From Actinoplanes liguriensis (GTDB taxonomy: Bacteria > Actinomycetota > Actinomycetes > Mycobacteriales > Micromonosporaceae), in NCBI GenBank assembly GCA_000715855.1, contig KL571428.1, positions 7,676-12,913 of the forward strand: DNA of 5,238 nucleotides. The letters run 5' to 3'. A program made the translations under genes and the position numbers. Below the pieces are notes generated by a model. The model ran no database searches, was not told where the DNA came from, and saw only the letters and a program-made list of their open reading frames with translations. This document shows positions 1 to 5,223 of this stretch, one piece after another (the first letter of the stretch is position 1; every line of letters starts with the position of its first letter).

Positions 1-642
1 CTGCCGATCAGCGCCGACCTGGCCGGCGCCGCGATCGCGCACACCGAGGCGCAGCTCGGCGGCGACACGGTCGGCTTCTTCCTGGTCGGGGCGTGCGGCG
101 ACCAGTTCCCGGCGTTCCGCGCCAAGCGGTACGTCATCGACAAGGATCGCGCCTGGTCCCAGGTCGACGCGAAGGACGCCGGCTCGCTGCTGCTGACCGT
201 GCAGGGCGAACGTCTCGGCACCGAGATCGTCCGGGTCGCCGGAACGATCACGACCAGCCGGGACAACACGGCGCTGAGCTACGTGCGGTCGGCGGTGACC
301 GTGCGGACGATCCCGCAAGGCCACCCCACCGGCCCGGTCACCAGCTACGACTTCACCCCGACCGGAACGGCGAGCGCACCTCTGTGGATCTTCCGGATCG
401 GTGACGCCGCCTTCGTCGGCGCGTCGCCCGAGTTGTCCACCAGCACGGCGCTCGACATCCGGGAGCACTCCGGTGTCCCGTACACCTTCATTGCTTCGAT
501 GTTCGAGGGCGGCGCGAAGAACATGGCGGATCGCTGGAACTATGCCCACATCACGTACGCGGCGGTGGACTCCGGTTACGCGGCCGGCTCCGCGGAACGT
601 CTGGCCGAGCAGGCCCGGAACGTCCTGCGGGGGCTGCGATGA
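1..642 (+). CDS. Neutral/alkaline ceramidase-like amidohydrolase, 3' part (5' end off window)
   Basis: The reading frame is open from base 1 to the TGA at 640-642, giving 213 visible residues without a start. The segment FFLVGACGDQFP (about residues 26-37) resembles the core motif of the neutral/alkaline non-lysosomal ceramidase family, usually written as FLQGAAGDxNP. It is preceded by ISADLAGAA, similar to the family's S-x-D-x-P-G-A-A stretch. Further on, IGDAAFVGASPEL (residue 144 is the Glu) matches the family's G-D-x-A-x-V-G-x-P-G-E segment, whose Glu is a zinc ligand in characterised ceramidases. A Tyr-rich stretch follows (Tyr 181, 186, 193), where the family has a zinc-binding Tyr. Characterised members cleave the amide bond of ceramide in a zinc-dependent reaction. 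The protein ends soon after this domain, so it lacks the C-terminal Ig-like domain of the long ceramidases. Substrate and secretion cannot be judged because the N-terminus is missing. The family call is fairly secure; true ceramidase activity is an inference. Confidence 0.68.
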   Translation: MPISADLAGAAIAHTEAQLGGDTVGFFLVGACGDQFPAFRAKRYVIDKDRAWSQVDAKDAGSLLLTVQGERLGTEIVRVAGTITTSRDNTALSYVRSAVTVRTIPQGHPTGPVTSYDFTPTGTASAPLWIFRIGDAAFVGASPELSTSTALDIREHSGVPYTFIASMFEGGAKNMADRWNYAHITYAAVDSGYAAGSAERLAEQARNVLRGLR

Positions 643-1910
643 ACCGCCGATCGTTCCTGGCCGGTGGACTGGCCACCGTGGGTGCGGCGACCCTGCCGGC
701 TGATCTCACGGCCGGACACCTGCGCGGCGTGACCGCGTACACGCAGGTCTACGGCGACGGCCAGAAGCTCAGCCACCTGCTGCTCACCTATGACGAGGAG
801 CTGGACGGGCGGCGGTTGTCCACCACGACGTTCCGGGTCGCGAACCGGGTCGTCACCGGCGCGTGGACCGCCGCCCGGCCGGGGATCGACGCCGCGGACC
901 GCGGCCCGGCCGGCCGTCACGTCGTCCTGGAACTGTCGCTCGAGGACAGCGCCGCGCTGCTCTGGGTGCCGCTACCCAGGACTGGCGGTGGCCCTCCCCA
1001 GGCGGGGGACACGGCCCCCAGCCACCAGGTCGTGCCGGCCTCGGCGAGCGTGGTGCAGGCCGAGGCCGTCTACACCTCGCGCGGCGCGCGGTACGCCCCG
1101 GACCCGACCGCTGTCACGAGCACGGCCGCCCGCAACCTGATCGTCGACGACTTCGAGCAGCACACCTACCTCGACGAGGCGACCGGGCTGTTGCTGCCGT
1201 ACAACGTGTACCTGCCTGACGGCTACGACGGGCACAGGACGTACCCCCTGGTCCTGTTCATGCACGACGCCGGGGTGATCAACGCGGGGCCGCTCGCCCC
1301 ACTGGTCCAGGGCGTCGGCGCCACGGTCTGGGCGCGGGACAACGCCTCGATCGTGGTTGCCCCGGCCTACCCGGAGATCGTCGTCGGGGACGACTACCAG
1401 CCCACCGGCTACTTCGACGCGACCGTCAACCTGGTCGGGGAGCTGACGAGGCGGTACGGCGTCGACCCTCGCAGGCGCCACGCGACCGGCCAGTCGATGG
1501 GCGCGATGATGTCGCTCGGGATGAACATCCGGCATCCGGACCTGTTCGCCTCGTCCTACATCGTCGCCGGGCAGTGGCCCGCGGAACAGGCCGCACCGCT
1601 GGCCGGCAAGAAGCTGTGGGTGTGCGTGTCCCAGGGCGACACCAAGGCGTACCCGGGGATGACCGCGATCGTCGGCGAGATCGAACCTCTCGGGGCCACT
1701 GTCACCACCGCCACCTGGAACGGCGCCGCCACCCCGGCCGAGTTCCGCGCCGCGGTCGCCGCGATGGAGGCCGCCCACGCCGGCGTCAACTTCGCCTCCT
1801 TCACCCCGGGAACGCTTCCCGGCACGGCGTCCGGCGGCAACGAACACACCAGCACGTGGCAGGTCGCCTACGACATCCCCGGCATCCGCCGCTGGATCCT
1901 CACCCACTGA
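639..1910 (+). CDS. Tat-exported EstA-like esterase / alpha-beta hydrolase
   Basis: A 423-residue protein starting at an ATG that overlaps the upstream stop as ATGA, with a G-rich run (629-633) as a weak ribosome site. Residues 1-25 look like a Tat signal: the twin-arginine motif NRRSFLAGG followed by a short Ala/Gly/Leu-rich stretch, so the product is probably exported folded. Residues about 30-110 resemble the Ig-like N-terminal domain of EstA-type esterases (GVTAYTQVYGDGQ, TTFRV). The catalytic domain follows from about residue 165: YNVYLPDGYDG, then LFMHDAG (208-212), the likely oxyanion region, then the nucleophile elbow GQSMG with Ser286. Asp334 (QGDTK) and His403 (NEHTSTW, near the C-terminal WILTH) are the likely remaining triad members. 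This order and the final H-x3-W-x2-AY pattern fit the COG4099/EstA group of esterases, sometimes annotated as peptidases or polyhydroxybutyrate depolymerase-like. The exact ester substrate is unknown. Tight coupling to the ceramidase-like gene suggests joint action on an extracellular substrate. Confidence 0.85.
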   Translation: MNRRSFLAGGLATVGAATLPADLTAGHLRGVTAYTQVYGDGQKLSHLLLTYDEELDGRRLSTTTFRVANRVVTGAWTAARPGIDAADRGPAGRHVVLELSLEDSAALLWVPLPRTGGGPPQAGDTAPSHQVVPASASVVQAEAVYTSRGARYAPDPTAVTSTAARNLIVDDFEQHTYLDEATGLLLPYNVYLPDGYDGHRTYPLVLFMHDAGVINAGPLAPLVQGVGATVWARDNASIVVAPAYPEIVVGDDYQPTGYFDATVNLVGELTRRYGVDPRRRHATGQSMGAMMSLGMNIRHPDLFASSYIVAGQWPAEQAAPLAGKKLWVCVSQGDTKAYPGMTAIVGEIEPLGATVTTATWNGAATPAEFRAAVAAMEAAHAGVNFASFTPGTLPGTASGGNEHTSTWQVAYDIPGIRRWILTH

Positions 1911-1960
1911 CCCCGCACCCGTCTCCGGCCGGCGGGAGGTCACCGCGCGGGTCGCTCTTG

Positions 1961-2017
1961 TCGGCTGGGGCTCACGGTGGTTTTCGGGCGTGGATAACCA
2001 AGGTGAGCACCAGCCGA
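1961..2017. terminator. Long imperfect hairpin between convergent genes, probable bidirectional terminator
   Basis: The arms 1961-1980 and 1998-2017 pair at 17 of 20 positions around a 17-base loop. An 8-bp outer stem (TCGGCTGG with CCAGCCGA) is followed by a G/A mismatch, a 6-bp stem (GCTCAC with GTGAGC), two mismatches and three more pairs. It sits 50 bases after the esterase stop and 44 bases past the regulator stop on the other strand, where transcription from both sides must end. There is no good T-tract on either side, so it is not a textbook intrinsic terminator; high-GC actinomycetes often use hairpins without a U-tail. A weaker CTCC/GGAG hairpin lies at 1923-1938. The rest of the 151-bp gap shows nothing else. 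Confidence 0.6.
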
Positions 2018-2061
2018 GGCCTTGCGCCGACATGGCATCCGGTTGCGGCCGCATTGCTGGC

Positions 2062-2772
2062 TCAGCCGTACGGGTGCTCGCCCGGATTGGTGGGACGACC
2101 GTCTGAATCCGCGCTGCCGGGGACCACCAGCCCGGACTCGTAGGCGACGACGACCGCCTGCGCCCGGCTGCGCAGGCCCAGCTTGCCCATCAGGCGTTTC
2201 ACGTGCGTCTGGACGGTGGACTCGCTGACCACGAGGTGCCCGGCGATCCGCGCGTTGTCCCAACCGGCGCCGACCAGGGCGAGCACTTCGGTCTCGCGCG
2301 GGGTCAGCCCGTCGAGCGTCCGGGTGGGACGGGTGACGCGCTGCTGTTCGCCGTACGCCGCGATCAGCCGCCGGGTGATCTGCGGCGAGATCAGCATGTC
2401 CCCGGCGGCGACCGTCTCGATGGCGGCCAGGATGCGCGGCGGCGGGGTGTCCTTGAGGATGAAGCCGGACGCGCCGTCGGCGAGCGCCCGGTAGACGTAC
2501 TCGTCGGTGTCGAAGGTGGTCAGCATCAGGATGCCCGGACGGTGCTCGCCGGCGGACGACAGGATCTCCCGGGTGGCCGCGATGCCGTCCAGCACCGGCA
2601 TGCGGATGTCCATCAGCACGACGTCCGGGCGGGTCACCGCGGCGGACGCCACCGCCTGCGCGCCGTCACTCGCCTCGCCGGCCAGCTCCAGGCCGGGGGC
2701 CGCGCGGACCAGCGTCGTCAGGCCGGTACGGATCAGGTCGTGATCGTCGGCCACCAGCACCCGGACCGTCAC
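2062..2772 (-). CDS. NarL/LuxR-family two-component response regulator
   Basis: A 236-residue protein read on the minus strand from a GTG (complement of 2770-2772) to a TGA (complement of 2062-2064). A purine-rich GGGCGGGA lies about 7 bases upstream. The receiver domain spans about residues 3-120: acidic pocket Asp9-Asp10, phosphoacceptor Asp55 in VVLMDIRMP, the Thr85/Thr86 switch position, and Lys107 in GFILKD. After a short linker comes the LuxR-type helix-turn-helix (about 155-218): LTPRETEVLALV, then SESTVQTHVKRLMGKLGL as recognition helix, ending in the usual AYESGLV. A further 18 or so hydrophilic residues follow. All key receiver residues are present, so it should be phosphorylatable and act as a dimeric DNA-binding transcription factor. 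Its partner is almost certainly the divergently encoded histidine kinase. The target genes are not shown by the sequence; the adjacent dyads and the downstream permease are candidates. Confidence 0.94.
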   Translation of the reverse strand: MTVRVLVADDHDLIRTGLTTLVRAAPGLELAGEASDGAQAVASAAVTRPDVVLMDIRMPVLDGIAATREILSSAGEHRPGILMLTTFDTDEYVYRALADGASGFILKDTPPPRILAAIETVAAGDMLISPQITRRLIAAYGEQQRVTRPTRTLDGLTPRETEVLALVGAGWDNARIAGHLVVSESTVQTHVKRLMGKLGLRSRAQAVVVAYESGLVVPGSADSDGRPTNPGEHPYG

Positions 2773-2792
2773 CGGAGTGTCCCGCCCACCGT

Positions 2793-2802
2793 GATGATCA
2801 TC
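2793..2802. repeat. Perfect 10-bp palindrome GATGATCATC upstream of the regulator
   Basis: GATGATCATC reads the same on both strands and lies about 20 bases upstream of the regulator's GTG, in its leader. It is unusually AT-rich for this GC-rich DNA. It could be an operator half or a chance palindrome; no second copy was seen in the window. Confidence 0.4.
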
Positions 2803-2835
2803 GACACCGGCCGCAGTCTACCCACCCCGGTCGAG

Positions 2836-2860
2836 CCGTTACCATCACCGTCGGCAACGG
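2836..2860. repeat. Inverted repeat (7 of 8 pairs) overlapping the kinase promoter candidate
   Basis: CCGTTACC (2836-2843) and GGCAACGG (2853-2860) are inverted copies with one mismatch, separated by 9 bases. The left arm overlaps the TACCAT -10 candidate of the kinase gene. The arm and spacer sizes would suit binding of a dimeric helix-turn-helix regulator such as the adjacent NarL-type protein, which would imply autoregulation. That is an inference from position and symmetry only. Confidence 0.35.
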
Positions 2861-2862
2861 GC

Positions 2863-2876
2863 GGGAGGCCACACTG
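2863..2876 (+). promoter_or_regulatory. Shine-Dalgarno GGGAGG with a candidate CTG start for the kinase
   Basis: GGGAGG (2863-2868) is the best ribosome-binding match in front of the kinase. Five bases later comes CTG (2874-2876), in frame with the kinase and with no stop before the GTG at 2922. The GTG itself has no purine-rich site in front of it. Starting at CTG would add 16 residues (LFSSDWTGRRRANWPA), including the basic and Trp-containing leader typical of these kinases before the first membrane helix. Confidence 0.5.
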
Positions 2877-2921
2877 TTTTCCTCGGACTGGACCGGACGG
2901 CGTCGCGCCAACTGGCCGGCG

Positions 2922-4043
2922 GTGCTCGAAATCGTCCTCGCCGCCCTGCTCACCGCGCTCGTCGTCGCCACACTGAGCAACCAGGACGCCGGTCCCGGCC
3001 AGGTCGTCCTCGGCATTCTGACGGTCGCCCCGCTGGCGTTCGTGCTCTACGCGCCGATCCTCTCGACGGTGCTGATGATGGGCTCGGTCCTCGCGTACGC
3101 GTTGCTCGACTTCGGGGCGGTCGCGATCGGCGGCAACGGCATCATCTTCGGGTTCTTCGCCGTCGTGGTGACCTGCTCGACCCGGTGGAGCCTGGTGCTG
3201 TTCCCGTTCGCGCTGGCCGACGTCGCGGCGGTCTACCTGACCGCGGGAACCGCCCTCACCTGGCAGGAGGCCGTCCGGGCGGCGCTGACCCTCGCGGTCG
3301 GGTGGACGCTGGGCATCGCCCTGAAACGGTGGATCGAGCGGTCGAAGCGGATCGCGGTGGCCGCGGCCGAGGCGGCGGCCGGTGAGCGGCTGCGGATCGC
3401 CCGGGAGATGCACGACTTCATCGCCCACCACCTCTCGGCCGTCACGCTGCAGTCCGGCGTGGCCAAGATGGTGGCGAGCAGCGATCCGGCGGCCGCGCTG
3501 CGGGCCATGGACGCGGTCGCGGTTGCCGGGCACGAGGCGCTGGAGGAGATGCGCCACCTGCTCGGCGTGCTGCGGGCCGAGGACGACAGCCGCCCCGGCG
3601 GGCAGCGGCAGTGGGGGATCCGCGACGTTCCGGGGCTGGTGGACCGGATGCGCGAGCTCGGCCTCGACGTCGGCCTGACGGTCACCGGCACGGCGTGGCC
3701 GATGACGGAGGCGCAGCAGTTGTGCGCGTATCGCGTACTGCAGGAGTCCTTGACGAATGTCCTCAAGCACGCCGGTGCGGTCCGCACCTCGGTCACCGTC
3801 GACTATCGGCCGCACGAGGTGCGGATCTCGGTGGCCAATGAGCCCGGCGACCGTGTTCCCGCGCGTCCGGATGCGACGTCGTTCGGGATCCGGGGAATGC
3901 GCGAGCGGGCCGAGGCCTGCGGCGCGACCGTCGAGGCCGGGCCGGCCGGGGACGGTGGATTCCGGGTGGACCTGACGATCGCCGGCCCGGCGTACCCCGA
4001 TTCGGGTACGCGGAGATACCTGTCGCGGGAGACGACCACCTAG
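2922..4043 (+). CDS. Membrane sensor histidine kinase (HisKA_3 / NarL-partner type)
   Basis: From the GTG at 2922, the first conventional start, the protein has 373 residues; initiation at the CTG at 2874 is probably better (see that entry). About six hydrophobic segments occupy residues 3-134 (roughly 3-18, 28-44, 48-68, 73-85, 89-107, 118-134), with almost no extracytoplasmic domain, so the sensor is membrane-embedded. The HisKA_3 dimerisation domain follows: ERLRIAREMHDFIAHHLS with phosphoacceptor His164. The HATPase domain shows the N box YRVLQESLTNVLKHAG (Glu275, Asn279, His283) and the glycine box FGIRGMRERAEACGA (321-335). The usual acidic G1 segment reads SVANEPGD, with Asn in place of the common Asp, as is often seen in actinobacterial members. 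It should autophosphorylate and pass the phosphate to Asp55 of the divergent regulator. The signal is unknown. The last 18 or so residues lie beyond the ATPase domain and are encoded partly by an inverted repeat. Confidence 0.93.
   Translation: MLEIVLAALLTALVVATLSNQDAGPGQVVLGILTVAPLAFVLYAPILSTVLMMGSVLAYALLDFGAVAIGGNGIIFGFFAVVVTCSTRWSLVLFPFALADVAAVYLTAGTALTWQEAVRAALTLAVGWTLGIALKRWIERSKRIAVAAAEAAAGERLRIAREMHDFIAHHLSAVTLQSGVAKMVASSDPAAALRAMDAVAVAGHEALEEMRHLLGVLRAEDDSRPGGQRQWGIRDVPGLVDRMRELGLDVGLTVTGTAWPMTEAQQLCAYRVLQESLTNVLKHAGAVRTSVTVDYRPHEVRISVANEPGDRVPARPDATSFGIRGMRERAEACGATVEAGPAGDGGFRVDLTIAGPAYPDSGTRRYLSRETTT
3990..4011. repeat. Perfect 8-bp inverted repeat inside the kinase 3' end
   Basis: GCGTACCC (3990-3997) and GGGTACGC (4004-4011) are exact inverted copies with a 6-base loop (CGATTC), ending 29 bases before the kinase stop codon. 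It encodes part of the non-conserved C-terminal tail (AYPDSGTR). It could form a stable RNA hairpin and weaken read-through into the permease gene, or be a protein-binding site. It has no T-tract, so it is not a standard terminator. Confidence 0.45.
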
Positions 4044-4059
4044 GTCGCCCGCGAATACC

Positions 4060-4095
4060 GTCCGATCCGCACAGATGACGCGGCATCGCACGGAC
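4060..4095 (+). other. Weak imperfect hairpin in the kinase-permease gap
   Basis: GTCC, GAT and CCGC (4060-4070) can pair with GCGG, ATC and GGAC (4080-4095), with bulges of one and four bases on the 3' side and a 9-base loop. It falls in the 68-bp gap before the permease. Only 11 interrupted pairs and no T-tract follow, so it may be a leaky attenuator or chance. No clear promoter was seen in this gap. Confidence 0.2.
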
Positions 4096-4111
4096 AGGAA
4101 CACAGCGGAAC

Positions 4112-5149
4112 GTGAAAAGCTCGGTCTCCCGGGGCGCCGGACTCGTACTGGCCGCCGCACTGCTGTGGGGGACCATCGGGCCCTCACAGGTGCTGGCCGC
4201 GGGCGTGCTGGGGCCGGCGGCGCTCGCCGGCTGGCGGCACGTCGTCGGTGGGCTGGCCCTCTGCGCGGTGGCGCTCGGCGACCCGTCGGGTTTCGGTGCG
4301 CTGCGCGATCGCCGGGTCCGGCGGTGGGCGGTGCTGGCCGGGCTCGCCGGCGCGGCCTACCAGGTCAGTTTCCTCGCCGCGGTGTCGCTGAGCGGCGCGG
4401 CCATGGGCACGGTGGTCGGCGTGGCGACCGTGCCGCTGTTCTGCGGCCTGGCCGCCCGGATCGGCGACGGCCAGCGGCTGGGCCGGGGCTGGCTGGCCGG
4501 GTCCGGCTTCGCCGTCGGCGGCTCCTGCCTGTTGCTGGTGCCCGGCGCAGGCTCCGGCGTGAACGCCCTCGGGCTGGGCGCCGGTGTCGCCGCCGGCGCG
4601 CTGTTCGCCCTCTACACGGCGGCCGCGAAACGGCTCGGCGAGACCGGGGTGCCGGTCTATGCGGGCACCGGCGTCAGCATGCTCGTCGGCGGCGTGCTGC
4701 TCGCCCCGGCGATGGCGTCGCAGGTGGGAGGCCTCGCCGAGTCGCGGGTGCTCGTCGTCGTGCTCTGGCTGGGCCTGGTCACGACCGCTGCCGCGTACGC
4801 CCTCTACGGCCTGGGCCTGCGGACGGTCCCCACCAATGTGGCCGGGACGCTGAGCCTCGGCGAGCCGCTGGCCGCCGCGCTGCTGAGCACGGGTCTGCTC
4901 GGCGAGCACCTGAGCCCGGGGGAGTGGGTGGCCTGCGCGACGATCCTGGCCGGCCTGCTGATCACCAGCCGCTCCTCGGCTCCGGCGGAGCCGTCGCTGG
5001 TCCTCGCGATCGGGATGGTGCCGATGCCGGTCCGCGTGCCGCTGCGCCCGGACCTGGTGGGCCGCCCGCACCCGGCCGCTCGCGGCGTGGCCCGGCCGGG
5101 CCTCCCCGAGGCGCCGACCGCGCTCTACCACTACCAGGGCCGGCGTTAG
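4112..5149 (+). CDS. EamA/DMT-superfamily permease
   Basis: A 345-residue membrane protein starting at GTG, with AGGAA (4096-4100) 11 bases upstream and GCGGAA immediately before. It shows the two-repeat layout of drug/metabolite transporters, about ten hydrophobic helices. The first EamA repeat (about residues 8-145) opens with GLVLAAALLWGTIGPSQVLA and contains GWRHVVGGLAL. The second (about 152-286) contains AGALFALYTAAAKRL, a Thr/Ala-rich helix around AAAYALYGLGLRTVP, and the conserved LGEPLAAALLSTGLLGEHLSPGEWVACATILAGLL. Members move small metabolites, amino acids or drugs across the cytoplasmic membrane, often outward; the substrate cannot be predicted here. After the last helix (about 286) there is a 60-residue Pro/Arg/Ala-rich tail, longer than usual; its codons keep high third-position GC, so it looks truly translated. 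The gene lies 68 bp behind the kinase on the same strand, so it may be cotranscribed with it or controlled by the two-component pair. Confidence 0.9.
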   Translation: MKSSVSRGAGLVLAAALLWGTIGPSQVLAAGVLGPAALAGWRHVVGGLALCAVALGDPSGFGALRDRRVRRWAVLAGLAGAAYQVSFLAAVSLSGAAMGTVVGVATVPLFCGLAARIGDGQRLGRGWLAGSGFAVGGSCLLLVPGAGSGVNALGLGAGVAAGALFALYTAAAKRLGETGVPVYAGTGVSMLVGGVLLAPAMASQVGGLAESRVLVVVLWLGLVTTAAAYALYGLGLRTVPTNVAGTLSLGEPLAAALLSTGLLGEHLSPGEWVACATILAGLLITSRSSAPAEPSLVLAIGMVPMPVRVPLRPDLVGRPHPAARGVARPGLPEAPTALYHYQGRR

Positions 5150-5160
5150 CGGTTCGCCGG
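5140..5160 (+). terminator. Short hairpin over the permease stop codon, possible terminator
   Basis: CCGGCG (5140-5145) and CGCCGG (5155-5160) form a 6-bp stem with a 9-base loop that includes the TAG stop. It is followed by GCTTTC, only a weak T-run. It may end the permease transcript, but the stem is short and such GC palindromes are common in this DNA. Confidence 0.3.
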
Positions 5161-5199
5161 GCTTTCAAGAAAAACCTCAAACACGATTGGGGGTACGGC

Positions 5200-5223
5200 G
5201 TGAGCCGCCCCGCCCAGCGATTC
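5200..5223 (+). CDS. Possible start of a further gene, cut off by the contig end
   Basis: A GTG at 5200 is preceded by GGGGG (5189-5193) at 6-base spacing and by an AT-richer patch (5164-5188) that would suit a promoter or leader. Eight codons (MSRPAQRF) can be read before adapter sequence begins. Nothing can be said about function, and the call rests only on start-site layout. Confidence 0.22.

Larger units (their letters stand above)
2773..2921. promoter_or_regulatory. Divergent control region between regulator and kinase
   Basis: This 149-bp stretch separates the two divergent genes and must hold a promoter for each. On the plus strand TACCAT (2840-2845) fits the actinobacterial -10 pattern TAnnnT and would place a transcript start about 20 bases before the CTG at 2874. 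On the minus strand TAGACT (complement of 2815-2820) is a similar -10 candidate for the regulator, about 40 bases from its GTG. Neither has a convincing -35 box, so both are weak calls made mainly from position. The region also carries a 10-bp palindrome and a longer dyad, listed separately. Confidence 0.4.

Noticed and set aside
1923..1938. CTCC/GGAG hairpin just after the esterase stop as a separate terminator
   Set aside because: The stem is only 4 bp and there is no T-tract; the 57-base hairpin downstream is a much better candidate.
972..2054. Minus-strand reading frame (360 codons) opposite the esterase
   Set aside because: Low-complexity Arg/Gly/Val-rich translation with no motif; the plus strand carries a complete catalytic domain and Tat signal.
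2203..2976. Plus-strand reading frame (257 codons) opposite the response regulator
   Set aside because: It is antisense to a regulator with all key residues and runs through the divergent promoter region; the translation is Arg/Gly/Asp-rich without motifs.
2769..4187. Long minus-strand reading frame (472 codons) opposite the histidine kinase
   Set aside because: Its translation is Arg/Pro/Gly/Asp-rich without any domain, it lies antisense to a clearly recognised kinase, and it is explained by scarce stop codons in GC-rich DNA.
4184..5131. Minus-strand reading frame (315 codons) opposite the permease
   Set aside because: Very rich in Arg, Gln, His and Gly, with no recognisable domain; it mirrors the codon bias of the membrane protein on the other strand.
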